DNA of 64,000 nt from Lysobacter sp. ISL-50. Lineage in GTDB: Bacteria > Pseudomonadota > Gammaproteobacteria > Xanthomonadales > Xanthomonadaceae. A program made the position numbers and the translations under genes. The notes under the pieces were generated by a model. The model saw only the letters and a list, made by a program, of their open reading frames with translations. It was not told the origin of the DNA and ran no database searches. Of the stretch, positions 44,546 through 53,764 are shown in pieces. Positions within the stretch are counted from its first letter, which is position 1; every line of letters begins with the position of its first letter. The DNA is taken from positions 62,001 through 126,000 of the forward strand of contig NZ_JAGGRI010000002.1 in assembly GCF_018612875.1 (NCBI RefSeq), given 5' to 3'.

Positions 44546-45796
44546 TCAACCGCGCAAGCGCGGCATCCCGAACTCGTCGCGTTCTTCCGTCACCGCTTCG
44601 TCGAACAGCTTCTGCCGCAGATCGCGGCCCGGCAGTTCGGTGGTCGCTTCGCCGCGCGCGGCGCGCAGGGCGTTGAGGTAGCTCAGGCGCGCGCGGCTTT
44701 CGTCGCCGACCTGGGCGAAGCCGTGGCCGAGTTCTTCCCAGGCTTCGCTGTGGGCGCCCTGGGCCAGCGCGCGGTGCAGATAGGCTTCGGCCTGCGGCCA
44801 CTGGCCTTGCGCGCGGGCGATGCGCGCCAGGCTCAGCAACAAGCCGGGGCTGCCCGAATGAGTGGCCAGCCAGCGCTCGGCCTGGGTGCGGCGCGCGTCG
44901 AGGCGGCCGATCGGCAGGCGGCCGTACAACGCGGCCAGCGATTCGTCCCAGCGCGCGTCCAGGGCCTGTTCCAGGCTCTTGGCCGCGGCTTCTTCCCAAC
45001 GCAGCGCGGCGGCGCGTTCGGCGTAGGCGGCGACCGCGGCCGGATCGGTCTTCAACGGCTTGGGCAGCCGTTCCCAATGATCGGCCAGCACGTTGGCGTC
45101 GGCGGCTTCGCGCAGGGCGGCTTCGGCCCAGGCGGCTTCGAGACGGCTCAACTGATCGGCCGGCCATGCGTTTTGCTGGCGCAGCGAACCGAGCAGGCCG
45201 TAGGCCTCGCCGGCGCGGCCGAGCGCGGCCAGGGCCTGCGCGCGCAGCGCCAGTCCGCGCGGCGGCAGCGGTTGGGCGTTGGGCGCGTCGAGCGCGGCCA
45301 GCGCATCGGCGGGGCGTTGCTCCGACAGCGCCAACTCGGCGACGGTCAGCGCGCGCGCGACCGGATGATCGTCGGCCAGCGCATCCAGATGCTGCGCCTG
45401 GGCGGCGGCATCGCCGCGCGCGGCGGCGGCGCGGGCGGCGCCGATGCCGGCGATCGCGGCCACGTCGCGATTGCTCGCGGCCAGCGCCAGCGATTTCTCG
45501 GCGCGGCTCCAGTGGCCCTGGTGCAGCGCGTCCAGGCCGTCGATCAAACGCGCGCGCGCCTGCTTCTTGCGGCGCCGGCGCATCGCCACGAACGGCAGGC
45601 TCAGCACCTTCCACACCAGCCACAACGCCAGCAGGGCGCCGATCAGCATCAGCAGCGCCTTGGGCAGGTTGGTCAGATAGTTGACGCCGCCGTAGGTCAC
45701 CACGACCTTGCCCGGATCCTGCACCAACAGTTGCGCCGCCAGCGCGCCGACCAGCGCGAGCACGATCCAGAACAACAGATTGCGGAACAGATTCAT
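44546..45796 (-). CDS. hemY: HemY-like protein, heme biosynthesis operon
   Basis: A 416-residue inner-membrane protein: two N-terminal helices (about 5-25 and 43-63) with the HemY_N motif VVTYGGVNYLTNLPKAL between them, a basic RRRRKK cluster, then TPR-type helical repeats to the C-terminus. This is the proteobacterial HemY found with hemD/hemX, not the Bacillus oxidase of the same name; its exact role in heme assembly is unsettled. Last gene of hemD-hemX-hemY; 46 bp after hemX. Confidence 0.9.
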   Translation of the reverse strand: MNLFRNLLFWIVLALVGALAAQLLVQDPGKVVVTYGGVNYLTNLPKALLMLIGALLALWLVWKVLSLPFVAMRRRRKKQARARLIDGLDALHQGHWSRAEKSLALAASNRDVAAIAGIGAARAAAARGDAAAQAQHLDALADDHPVARALTVAELALSEQRPADALAALDAPNAQPLPPRGLALRAQALAALGRAGEAYGLLGSLRQQNAWPADQLSRLEAAWAEAALREAADANVLADHWERLPKPLKTDPAAVAAYAERAAALRWEEAAAKSLEQALDARWDESLAALYGRLPIGRLDARRTQAERWLATHSGSPGLLLSLARIARAQGQWPQAEAYLHRALAQGAHSEAWEELGHGFAQVGDESRARLSYLNALRAARGEATTELPGRDLRQKLFDEAVTEERDEFGMPRLRG

Positions 45797-45842
45797 CGCG
45801 GCGACTCCTTAAGCCCGATCAGCGCGCAGGGGGATAGCCCGA

Positions 45843-46841
45843 TCAATGGGCCGTGCGCAGCTGGCGCAACTGCTGCAGTGTGGTGCCGAGGGTCGGAACC
45901 GAGAGTGAAAGCGGCAGCACGGCCAGTTCTCGCAGCGCGGCGAGCTGGCGCTCTTGCGCCGGCGACGGCGCCGACAGGCGCTGCAGCCAGCGCTCGGCGC
46001 GCTTGAGCGCGACGCGGTAACCGGCGACGTCGCGGCGCTCGGCGGCGGCGCGCGCCAGCGAGATTTCCAGTTGCAGCCCGGCCAGCGCGGCGGCGCGGTC
46101 GCTGGGATGCGAGGCGACGGTGCGATCGACCGGCTGGGTTTCGATCAGGCTGCCGAACGCGCGCTGCCACCACGGCGCCGGCGCCGGCGCGGCCTGCCTG
46201 GTGGTTTCTTCCGGCAGCGTCAGGGTCTGCGCGAGCGCGTCGAGCTTGGCCATCGTCTGCATGCGCGGTTCGATGCCCAGTTCCTTGAGCGCGGCGGTTT
46301 CCTGCAGCAGGGTCTGGCGCAGGCTCAGATAGGCCGGATCGTCGATGCCGTCGAGCACGCCGCCGGCCAGCGCGTAGGCGCGGCGCGCGCCTTCCAGGTC
46401 GCCGGCGATCAGCAGGCGCTGCTGGCCCAGGGTCAGCAGCAGCTCGGTTTCGTCCAGGCGCATGGCCTGGGCGCCGTGGCGGTCGGGATCGGCGAGCTTG
46501 GACACGCTGTCCTCGATCAGCGCCGCGCGCTGGCCGATGCCGTGCAGTTCGTCGCGCAGCACGCGGTTGGTGCTGTCGGCCTGGACGATGCGGCGGTTCT
46601 GCGCTTCCTGGTTGGTGCGCAGGGTGTCCACGCGCTGGTCCAGTGCTTCCAGGCGCTGGTCGGCGCCGGCGGCGGCTTCGCGCTCGCGGATCTGGCGATG
46701 CTGCCATTCGCGCCAGCCGTACCAGCCGCCGCCGCCGGCGATCAGCAGCACGATCAACAGCCACAGCCAGGCGTTGGAGCCGCGGCGCGGGGCGGGGGAG
46801 GCGGACGGGGGAATGGACACGGTATCGAATGGTTCGCTCAT
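45843..46841 (-). CDS. hemX: HemX-like uroporphyrinogen-III C-methyltransferase-related protein
   Basis: A 332-residue protein: Pro/Ser-rich cytoplasmic start, one membrane helix about 24-40 (WLWLLIVLLIAGGGGW), a coiled coil about 50-110 and a helical periplasmic domain. It matches the HemX family (PF04375) by order and context, with LRLDETELLLTLGQQRLLIAGD as the most typical stretch. Despite the historic name it has no SAM-methyltransferase motifs. Between hemD and hemY on the same strand. Confidence 0.88.
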   Translation of the reverse strand: MSEPFDTVSIPPSASPAPRRGSNAWLWLLIVLLIAGGGGWYGWREWQHRQIREREAAAGADQRLEALDQRVDTLRTNQEAQNRRIVQADSTNRVLRDELHGIGQRAALIEDSVSKLADPDRHGAQAMRLDETELLLTLGQQRLLIAGDLEGARRAYALAGGVLDGIDDPAYLSLRQTLLQETAALKELGIEPRMQTMAKLDALAQTLTLPEETTRQAAPAPAPWWQRAFGSLIETQPVDRTVASHPSDRAAALAGLQLEISLARAAAERRDVAGYRVALKRAERWLQRLSAPSPAQERQLAALRELAVLPLSLSVPTLGTTLQQLRQLRTAH

Positions 46842-47008
46842 GACCCGGTCATGCTACCGGATGCAGGCATCAAGACAGTCTTGACGCGGTCCGCTTTCGC
46901 GCATCGATCGCCTGTGCGCCCGGGCCGCGCGTCGGCCCGGATCGGCGGTGGATGCGCGCGGGTCCGGTCGGGCGGGCGATCGAGCGGTTTCGGACCGAAC
47001 CCGCCGGC

Positions 47009-47818
47009 TCATCCCCCCAGCGCGTCGCCGTAGCCGGCCAGCAACTGCGCCGCGCCGGGACCGGCGGCGATGCCGATGTCGCTGAAGCCCATCTCGCGCG
47101 CCAGCCCGGCCAGGCGTTCGCTGGCCGCGCTCACGCGCACGCCGCGCAGGCGTTCGAGCGCTGGCGCCGGCAATTGCGCCAGCACGCGGCGCAAGGCCTC
47201 GGCGCTGGACAAGGCCAGCACCGCGGGCGCGTCGAGCGCGATCAGCCGCGCGACTTCGCCGCGCGCCAGCGTCGCCGGTTCGCGCACATAGATGTCGGCG
47301 CGCAACACGCGCGCGCCGCGCGCCTGCAACGCCGGCGCGAGCACGCCGCGTCCGCCGGGCGCGGTCAGCAGGCCGAGCGATGCGCCGTCGAAATTCTGCA
47401 ACTGCGGCAGCGCGAGCAGACCTTCGCTGTCCATGCGTTCGGGCGCGATCGCGTTGTCGATGCCGAACTCGGCCAACGCCGCCGCGGTCGCGGCGCCGAC
47501 CGCGTACCAGGCTTGTCCCGGCAACGGCAACGCGGGCCATGCATGCGCATCCGTATGCGCATGACGACGTTGGTGTGCGAACAGATCGCGCAAAGCGCGC
47601 ACCGCGTTTGGACTGGTCACCACCACGCGCGGCGCTTGCAACGCCGCGGCCAATGCATCGCGCGCGTCCTGAGTGTTCTGCGTGCGGATCGACCAAGGCG
47701 ACAAGGCAATCAATGCGCCGCCGTATTGCGAAACGATGTGGCGCAAGTCTTCGTGCTCGTCGCTAGGTCGCAACGAGATCACGTACCATCGCGGCGGTCG
47801 CAGCGGCTCGCGGCTCAT
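47009..47818 (-). CDS. hemD: Uroporphyrinogen-III synthase
   Basis: A 269-residue HemD. The two-domain fold shows VVTSPNAVRALRDLF near 75-89, GAATAAALAEFG, GLLTAPGGRGVLAPAL and the C-terminal VSAASERLAGLAREMGFSDIGIAAGPGAAQLL. It closes hydroxymethylbilane to uroporphyrinogen III. ATG at 47818 is chosen over 47845 because the protein-like sequence begins with PRWYVISLRP. A 167-bp gap separates it from hemX. Confidence 0.92.
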   Translation of the reverse strand: MSREPLRPPRWYVISLRPSDEHEDLRHIVSQYGGALIALSPWSIRTQNTQDARDALAAALQAPRVVVTSPNAVRALRDLFAHQRRHAHTDAHAWPALPLPGQAWYAVGAATAAALAEFGIDNAIAPERMDSEGLLALPQLQNFDGASLGLLTAPGGRGVLAPALQARGARVLRADIYVREPATLARGEVARLIALDAPAVLALSSAEALRRVLAQLPAPALERLRGVRVSAASERLAGLAREMGFSDIGIAAGPGAAQLLAGYGDALGG

Positions 47819-47890
47819 GCGATCAGCTTCGCACAGCGCCTGCATCGATGGCAGCTGCGAACGGTCGCGGTGTCATCCAGATTGCGTTAC

Positions 47891-48394
47891 ATGCCTTCGC
47901 CATCGAATTCCCCCACTGACAGTCAGCCGTTCCCGATGAGTCCACACGACGCCCTGCAACGCCTCCATCAACATTACCAATCCATGCCGCCGGTGGCGGC
48001 GATGCAAGTCAGCATCGCCGGCTACGACGGCAAGCGCCTGCAACTGCATGCGCCGCTGTCGCACCACATCAACGACAAGGGCTGCGCCTTCGGCGGCAGT
48101 CTGGCCTCGATGATGACCCTGGCCTCCTGGGGCGTGGTGTCGCTGGGGATCGAACAAGCCGATCTGCGCGCGGAAGTGTTCGTCGCCGACAGCCAGATCC
48201 GCTACCTGGCGCCGCTGTTCGCCGATCTGGACGTGCACGCCGAGCTGGCCCCCGACGCCGACTGGCGCAGCTTCCTGACCACCCTGCGCGAACGCGGCCG
48301 CGCCCGCACCGCGCTGATCGCGCGCGCGCTGCTGCCCGAAGGCGGGGTCGCGACCGAGTTCACGGCCCGCTACGTGGCCATCGCTAAGCCCTGA
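47891..48394 (+). CDS. YiiD-type thioesterase
   Basis: A 167-residue hotdog-fold protein of the YiiD C-terminal thioesterase family: LHAPLSHHINDKGCAFGGSLASMMTLASWGVV near 50-80 and FVADSQIRYLAPLFADLDVHAELA after. Substrate unknown. ATG at 47936 is an alternative start, giving 152 residues and a cleaner N-terminus. Divergent from hemD across 72 bp. Confidence 0.85.
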   Translation: MPSPSNSPTDSQPFPMSPHDALQRLHQHYQSMPPVAAMQVSIAGYDGKRLQLHAPLSHHINDKGCAFGGSLASMMTLASWGVVSLGIEQADLRAEVFVADSQIRYLAPLFADLDVHAELAPDADWRSFLTTLRERGRARTALIARALLPEGGVATEFTARYVAIAKP

Positions 48395-48442
48395 CGCGGC
48401 AGGTACGATGCACGCCGAACGTTCCCTCCGCCGGAGTCCGCG

Positions 48443-48865
48443 ATGCGTCTGCTGAAATTCGTGCTGCTGTCCTGCCTGTTCGCGCTCGCCCTGGCCGGTT
48501 GCCAGACCACCGGCACCCAGAACAACAAGATCACCGAGCAGCAATACGCCTACTCGGCGGCGATCCGCTGGGGCGATTTCGAGGGCGCTGTGAACATGAT
48601 CAAGCCCGAGTTGCGCGCCAAGCTGGCGCCAACGCCGATGCAACTGGAGCGTTACAAGCAGATCCAGGTCTCCGGCTACAACGACGTCGGCACCGAGATG
48701 GACAAGGCCAAGGGCACCGCGGTGCGCCTGATCAACATCGGCGTGATCAACCGCCACACCCTGGCCGAGCGCAGCGTGCGCTACACCGAGGCCTGGGAAT
48801 GGGACCCGGAGGTCAAGGTCTGGTGGCTGATCAGCGGTCTGCCGGATTTCTGGGAAGGGCAGTGA
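48443..48865 (+). CDS. Hypothetical lipoprotein
   Basis: A 140-residue protein with a lipobox (LALAGC, Cys20) and a small mature domain: TEQQYAYSAAIRWGDFEGAVNMI, then VSGYNDVGTEMDKAKGTAVRLINIGVINRHT and a Trp-rich end (WEWDPEVKVWWLISGLPDFWEGQ). It looks like a conserved periplasmic protein with a cystatin/NTF2-like alpha-beta pattern. Function unknown. Confidence 0.8.
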   Translation: MRLLKFVLLSCLFALALAGCQTTGTQNNKITEQQYAYSAAIRWGDFEGAVNMIKPELRAKLAPTPMQLERYKQIQVSGYNDVGTEMDKAKGTAVRLINIGVINRHTLAERSVRYTEAWEWDPEVKVWWLISGLPDFWEGQ

Positions 48866-48866
48866 A

Positions 48867-49019
48867 GGCTGAGGAGTGAGGAATGAGGGAAAGCCGAGCC
48901 CGGCTCAGGCCCCTACTCACTCCTCTTAACTCGATAAAGGCTCAGGAGTGAGGGCGCGGGAGTGAGAAACGAGGAAAAGCCGGACCCGGCTCTGGCTCTT
49001 ACTCACTCCTCTTAACTCG
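48867..49019. repeat. Tandem pair of palindromic intergenic repeats
   Basis: Two imperfect copies (48867-48933 and 48939-49019) share the order AGGAGTGAG ... GAAAAGCCGG/GAAAGCCGAG ... CCCGGCTC ... ACTCACTCCTCTTAACTCG. Each has outer arms AGGAGTGAG/CTCACTCCT and an inner AGCCGAGCCCGGCT hairpin. The unit looks like a dispersed REP-type element between two plus-strand genes. Confidence 0.65.
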
Positions 49020-49148
49020 TTTCTAGCTCCAGCCCCCCGGCCCGCCGGCCGCTCTTTTGCGCCGCAGCGCGCCCTGGGCGACAATCGCCGCCCCGCGTGG
49101 GCCGTGCCGGCCCCGCCCCGATTCGCCCTGTGCGTGAGTCCCGATCCC

Positions 49149-49586
49149 GTGAGCTTTGATGAACTGCTGGCATTCGCCGGCCGCCACATGTACCTGTCGC
49201 TGGGCCTCGTCGGCCTGACCGTGGCACTGATCTACACCGAAATCGCACGTCTGTTTCGCGGCTACAAGGCCCTGCGCCCGGCCGAACTGACGGCGCTGAT
49301 CAACCGCGACAACGCCCTGGTGATCGACCTGTCGGCCAGCGGCGAGTTCGAAAAAGGCCACATCGCCGGCAGCCGCTCGGTCCAGATCAGCCAGTTCGAT
49401 CCGGAGAGCAAGCTGCTGGCCAACGCCAAGCAACTGCCGGTGGTCGCGGTCTGCCGCACCGGCCAGGCCTCGGCCGATGCGGCCAAGCGCCTCAAGAAGG
49501 CCGGGTTCGAGCAGGTCTATTGGCTCGAAGGCGGCATCCAGGCCTGGCAGCAGGCCGAACTGCCGCTGGTGAAAGGCCGCAACTGA
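49149..49586 (+). CDS. Membrane-anchored rhodanese-like protein
   Basis: A 145-residue protein: one N-terminal membrane helix (about 15-34) and a rhodanese domain with the catalytic Cys102 in VCRTGQAS. It is the YibN-type sulfurtransferase gene often found upstream of secB, as here. The GTG at 49149 gives the expected MSFDELLAFAGRH start; an upstream ATG at 49104 would add 15 unconserved residues. Confidence 0.9.
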   Translation: MSFDELLAFAGRHMYLSLGLVGLTVALIYTEIARLFRGYKALRPAELTALINRDNALVIDLSASGEFEKGHIAGSRSVQISQFDPESKLLANAKQLPVVAVCRTGQASADAAKRLKKAGFEQVYWLEGGIQAWQQAELPLVKGRN

Positions 49587-49880
49587 GTCCGATCGTGTCG
49601 CGCCGCCGCCATCGCCGGCCGGTAGCGTGACCGCGGCCGCCGATCTCGTGCCTTGCGCCGGGTCTTGCTGAAACTGACTCGGCGCCACGGCGCGTCAGGC
49701 AACACCGTTTTGTGCGGCGGTCCGTCCCGGCCCTTGATTGGGCGCCGGCCCGCCTCAATCCAGATCGTTCGCGGCCGATCCACGCTGCAAGCGCTTAGGC
49801 CTGGCCGTTTGGTCCCGCCAAGCGCGAGCGGGCATAATCGGCCTCACTACCGAATTTCATTCCGCTGGGGGAGTTACCCG

Positions 49881-50393
49881 ATGTCCGAAGAAAACGTCAA
49901 CGGCGCCGCCGCGCCGGCCGAAGCCGCAACCGGCCCCGCGTTCACCGTCGAAAAGATTTACGTCAAGGACGTCTCCTTCGAGGTACCCAACGCCCCGGCG
50001 GTGTTCGCCGAAGCCGCGCAGCCGCAGCTGCAGCTCAACCTGTCGCAGAACGTGCAGCGCGTGGGCGACAACGCGTATGAAGTCGTGCTCGGCGTGACCC
50101 TGACCTGCACCGCCAACGACAAGCCGATGTACCTGGCCGAAGTGAAGCAGGCCGGCGTGTTCGGCCTGATCGGCTTCGACGGCCAGACCCTGGACGCGAT
50201 GCTCGGCACCCACTGCCCGAACGTGCTGTATCCCTACGCGCGCCAGCTCGTCAGCGACCTGATCCAGGCCGGCGGCTTCCCGCCGTTCTTCCTGCAGCCG
50301 ATCAACTTCGATGCGCTCTACGCCGAAGGCCTGCGCCAGCGCGGCCAGGGCGGCGAGAGCCTCGCCGACGCGGAAACCGCCGGCAACGCCTGA
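49881..50393 (+). CDS. secB: Protein-export chaperone SecB
   Basis: A 170-residue Sec[21 protein letters not shown] near 23-42, [22 protein letters not shown] and the [35 protein letters not shown] signature. It holds preproteins for SecA. GGGGGAG precedes the ATG. The Ala/Glu-rich tails are usual. The 294 bp upstream, after the rhodanese gene, show no gene. Confidence 0.97.
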   Translation: MSEENVNGAAAPAEAATGPAFTVEKIYVKDVSFEVPNAPAVFAEAAQPQLQLNLSQNVQRVGDNAYEVVLGVTLTCTANDKPMYLAEVKQAGVFGLIGFDGQTLDAMLGTHCPNVLYPYARQLVSDLIQAGGFPPFFLQPINFDALYAEGLRQRGQGGESLADAETAGNA

Positions 50394-50422
50394 GCTTTGA
50401 ACCCAAGGGCCGCACAGCGCGC

Positions 50423-51463
50423 ATGAGTTCGCAGACCACGACCCCGTCCAAGCCGCGCATCGCGGTATTGGGCGCTGGCTCCTGGGGCACCGCGCTTGCG
50501 GCCCTGATCGCCCGCCACGGTCATCCGACCGTGCTGTGGGGCCGCGACGCCGACGGCGCCGCGGCCATCGATACCCGACATGAAAACCCGCGTTATCTGC
50601 CGGGCATCGCCTTACCCGAATCGCTGCGCGCGACCACCGACCTGGCCACCGCGTTGAAAGACGCCGACCTGGTGCTGGTGGTCGTGCCCTCGCACGCCTT
50701 CGCCCAGACCTTGCGCATGCTCGCGCCGTACCGGCCCGCGCACGCCGGCGTGGCCTGGGCGACCAAGGGCTTCGAGCCCGGCAGCGGCCGCTTCCTGCAC
50801 GAAGTCGCGGAAGAAGTGCTCGGCGCCGACGTGCCGCTGGCCGTGGTCACCGGGCCGTCGTTCGCGAAGGAAGTCGCGCAAGGCCTGCCGACCGCGTTGA
50901 CCGTGCACTCCGATAACGCCGACTTCGCCCAGGCCGTGGCCGATGCGCTGCACGGTCCGGCGTTCCGCGCCTACACCGGCGACGACATGCTCGGCGCCGA
51001 ACTCGGCGGCGCGATGAAGAACGTACTCGCGGTCGCCACCGGCGTCGCCGACGGCATGCAGCTCGGCCTCAACGCGCGCGCCGGCCTCATCACCCGCGGC
51101 CTCAACGAAATGCTGCGCCTCAACCAGGCCATCGGCGGCCAGCCGGAAACCCTGATGGGACTGGCCGGGCTCGGCGATCTGGTGCTGACCTGCACCGGCG
51201 ATCTGTCGCGCAACCGCCGCCTGGGCCTGGCGCTCGGACGCGGCCAGTCGATCGAGGACGCGGTGCGCGAAATCGGCCAGGTGGTCGAATCGGTGCAGAC
51301 CGCCGACGAAGTCATGCGCCAGGCCGAACGCCACGGCATCGAACTGCCGATCTCCAACGCGGTGCGCGCCGTGCTGCACGGTGAAATCACGCCATCCGAC
51401 GGCTTGCGCAAGCTGCTTTCGCGCGAACAGAAACCCGAGTATCCGACCGACCTGTTCGGTTGA
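50423..51463 (+). CDS. gpsA: NAD(P)H-dependent glycerol-3-phosphate dehydrogenase
   Basis: A 346-residue GpsA. The Rossmann motif [10 protein letters not shown] is at 17-26; [14 protein letters not shown], the catalytic Lys in [13 protein letters not shown], and [11 protein letters not shown] follow. It makes sn-glycerol 3-phosphate for phospholipids. It starts 29 bp after secB, the usual proteobacterial order, so the two are probably co-transcribed. Confidence 0.97.
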   Translation: MSSQTTTPSKPRIAVLGAGSWGTALAALIARHGHPTVLWGRDADGAAAIDTRHENPRYLPGIALPESLRATTDLATALKDADLVLVVVPSHAFAQTLRMLAPYRPAHAGVAWATKGFEPGSGRFLHEVAEEVLGADVPLAVVTGPSFAKEVAQGLPTALTVHSDNADFAQAVADALHGPAFRAYTGDDMLGAELGGAMKNVLAVATGVADGMQLGLNARAGLITRGLNEMLRLNQAIGGQPETLMGLAGLGDLVLTCTGDLSRNRRLGLALGRGQSIEDAVREIGQVVESVQTADEVMRQAERHGIELPISNAVRAVLHGEITPSDGLRKLLSREQKPEYPTDLFG

Positions 51464-51697
51464 GCCGCGCCGCCCAGCTCTTTTATTGCCGTGACCGGCC
51501 GCGCCGGCATCGCCGGCCATGCCTCGCCTGAACAGGCGCAAGCGCGCGTTTTTGCGCCGGTTTGTCTGGTTTGCCGCGGCGCTTTCGTTCAAGCTCAAAC
51601 ACACCGCCCGTCCGACCACGCTCCGCGCGGCCGCCGCGGGCCGGTCGCCGGCGCGCATCCCCGCCGCTGGCGGTCTCGCGCGTGGATGGAGCGTCTT

Positions 51698-52072
51698 ATG
51701 TGGAAGAGATCGATGGCGCTGCTCGCCTTGTTTCCTTTCGTCGCCGCATGCACAGGAGTGGACATGAAGCCCAGCTACACCAAGAAGAACGTCGAGCCGG
51801 TGGTCGTGCGCAAACTGGCCGACGACCAGATCAGCCTGCGCTACCACGTGTTCCCGGAAAGCTCGTACTACTCCGGCGGCGTCAACTACGAAGCCAGCGG
51901 CGACACCTTGAAGGTCGTCATCGACCGCTGCGGCATCAGCGACAAGTGCGCGCCGATGGCCAAGACGCTGATTCCGCTCGACGACAAGTGGGAAGCCGAA
52001 GTGCATTTGCCCTATCGCGGCGGCAAGGTCGTGCTGGTGCATGCCGACGCCGAGGAACAGGTTTTTCCCTGA
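51698..52072 (+). CDS. Small lipoprotein, candidate immunity protein for the adjacent effector
   Basis: A 124-residue protein with a lipobox (FVAAC, Cys18), predicting a lipid-anchored periplasmic location. The mature part is beta-rich with two Cys (Cys78, Cys84) that could pair. It sits 67 bp upstream of a gene for a probable type IV secretion effector with a cell-wall-hydrolase-like domain, the arrangement seen for X-Tfi immunity lipoproteins. GGAG eight bases before 51698 sets the start; an upstream ATG at 51686 is less likely. I do not recognise the family, so the role is inferred from context. Confidence 0.65.
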   Translation: MWKRSMALLALFPFVAACTGVDMKPSYTKKNVEPVVVRKLADDQISLRYHVFPESSYYSGGVNYEASGDTLKVVIDRCGISDKCAPMAKTLIPLDDKWEAEVHLPYRGGKVVLVHADAEEQVFP

Positions 52073-52139
52073 GGCCGGGCGCCGTCACGCCTGATCCGGA
52101 GTCCGCAATAGCCCGATCCGATCGATGGAGCGAACGAAC

Positions 52140-53003
52140 ATGGCCGGTCCCGACAAACCCATATTGGGCATCCACACCAACGCCGGCGAAGGCGCGGGCC
52201 TGACCGACGGTCACGCCTGGGTGTCGATCACCCGCAATGGCCAGACCGAGTACTACGGTCTGTGGCCCAACGAACACCCGCGCTTCGCCAACGAAAATCC
52301 GCACCCGGAAAGCAACATCCGCAAGGACATCGAAAAAGGCTTTCCGGCCGCGGCGAGCCGCTATTTCGAGCTCACCCCCGAGCAGGAAAAGAAGTTCGAT
52401 GCCGCGCTGAAGGAAAAGGTGGAGTGGGGCTACACCAACACCTGCGCCTCCTGGGCCAGCGACGTCACCGAGAAAACCACCGGCCAGCGCGTCAGCGCCA
52501 GCGAACTGCTCGGCGTGACCGGCACGCCGCGACAGTTGTACGAAAGCATCCAGGAACTGGAAAAGAAGCAGCCGACCGCGCCCGACAAGGGCGCGCCGCC
52601 GATCAAGCCCGGACAGGGATCGAGTTCGCTGTCGGCCAACGACACGCCCGCCGGTCCCCTGGGCAACGCGCAGGACAACGCCATCTATCAGGCGATCCGC
52701 GCCAAGGCGCCGGGCGACGTGCCCGATGCGGCGGTGGCCTATGCCGTGCTCAAGGCGCAGCAGGACGCCGGCGTGGCCAAGCCGGGCGACATCGGCGAGG
52801 TCGCGGTGCGCGACGGCAAGTTGTTCGTCGCCGGGCAAACCCCGGGCTTCGTCGCCGCGGTGGACATGAAGCAGCCGATTCCGGCGGCGGCCGAAGTCGA
52901 TACCCAACTGGCCGCGCATCGTCAGGCGCAGGCGCCGCAGCTTGCGCAGGAACAGCAGCAACAACAACAGCAGACCTCGCAGCCCTCCTTCTCCAGGGCC
53001 TGA
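52140..53003 (+). CDS. Candidate type IV secretion effector (XVIPCD-type, cell-wall hydrolase-like)
   Basis: A 287-residue protein with no signal peptide. Residues 1-145 resemble a papain-like cysteine hydrolase: His25 in DGHAWVSI and Cys102 in NTCASWASDV. Residues 170-287 have the features of the XVIPCD secretion signal recognised by VirD4 of the Xanthomonadales killing system: DNAIYQAIRAKAP, VAVRDGKLFVAGQTPG, HRQAQAP and a tail with seven consecutive Gln. It would be injected into rival bacteria and attack peptidoglycan. The start with GGAG spaced nine bases upstream is used. No secretion machinery lies in this window. Confidence 0.72.
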   Translation: MAGPDKPILGIHTNAGEGAGLTDGHAWVSITRNGQTEYYGLWPNEHPRFANENPHPESNIRKDIEKGFPAAASRYFELTPEQEKKFDAALKEKVEWGYTNTCASWASDVTEKTTGQRVSASELLGVTGTPRQLYESIQELEKKQPTAPDKGAPPIKPGQGSSSLSANDTPAGPLGNAQDNAIYQAIRAKAPGDVPDAAVAYAVLKAQQDAGVAKPGDIGEVAVRDGKLFVAGQTPGFVAAVDMKQPIPAAAEVDTQLAAHRQAQAPQLAQEQQQQQQQTSQPSFSRA

Positions 53004-53048
53004 GCGCGACCGGCGCGGCGATCCGCGCCGCCTTCGCGACCTTCGCGC

Positions 53049-53080
53049 AAAAAAAAGAGCCCGGCTTTTCAGCCGGGCTC
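53049..53080 (-). terminator. Rho-independent terminator of the Ax21-like gene
   Basis: Stem GAGCCCGGCT/AGCCGGGCTC (53057-53080) with a TTTC/GAAA loop, followed on the minus strand by eight T (the A-run at 53049-53056). It ends transcription from the minus-strand porin gene, and the stem may also slow readthrough from the effector gene. Confidence 0.9.
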
Positions 53081-53149
53081 GATCGCGACGTTTCGGGGGA
53101 GAGAGAGAATCAATCGCGAGTGTTGCCGGGTTCTGCCGGTAGCGCTTTC

Positions 53150-53764
53150 TTAGAAGCTGAAGCGCGGGCCGACGAAGAACTCCTTCTCGCCGCCGTCGAT
53201 GAACTTGGCGTCGGCGGTGATGCCCCAGTTCTGGTTGAACTTCACCAGGGTGCCGATGCGGCCGTAGAACTTGCCGTCGTAGTGCTTGTCGTAGTCCTGG
53301 TAACCGGCGAAGGCATAGCCTTCCCAGTTCGGGGTCAGCGAGCCGCGCACGCCGGCTTCGACGCTGCCGCCCTTGAGCTTGTCGCTGTAGCCGTAACCGA
53401 AGTCCGACTTGGCCTGCTCATAGGCGATGCGGGTGACCAGGTCCACGCGCTTGCTCAGTTCATGGTTGTAGCCCACGCCCACGCGCCAGGTGTCGACGTC
53501 GAAGCCCGGAACGCGAACCAGACCGCCGTTGAAGGGGTAGTTCCACGAATCGGTTTCCTGCTTGCTGTAGTTGCCGAAGACATGGAAGTTCGGCAGGAAC
53601 GCGTAGGAACCGCCGATCGCCCAGCCGTCGGAATCGGCCTGGCTGTACTTCGCATCGGTCTTGGCGTAACCGGCTTCGGCGTAGTTGTACGAGATGCCTT
53701 CCGCGGCCGAAGCAGTGAACGGCAGCGCGGCGGCGAGGGTGAGGGCAAGCAATGCACGCTTCAT
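53150..53764 (-). CDS. Ax21-like outer membrane beta-barrel protein
   Basis: A 204-residue protein: signal peptide (MKRALLALTLAAALPFTASA, cleavage at about 20-21), then an eight-strand-type barrel with alternating aromatic pattern and a C-terminal Phe (FVGPRFSF) for BAM insertion. The start AEGISYNYAEAGYAKTDAKYSQADSDGWAIGGSYAF is typical of the Xanthomonadaceae Ax21/small OMP family. Its promoter region is AT-rich and its terminator strong, consistent with high expression. Confidence 0.85.
   Translation of the reverse strand: MKRALLALTLAAALPFTASAAEGISYNYAEAGYAKTDAKYSQADSDGWAIGGSYAFLPNFHVFGNYSKQETDSWNYPFNGGLVRVPGFDVDTWRVGVGYNHELSKRVDLVTRIAYEQAKSDFGYGYSDKLKGGSVEAGVRGSLTPNWEGYAFAGYQDYDKHYDGKFYGRIGTLVKFNQNWGITADAKFIDGGEKEFFVGPRFSF

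Noticed and set aside
48867-49019. Possible CRISPR array
   Set aside because: Only two diverged palindromic copies, no regular spacers and no cas genes nearby.
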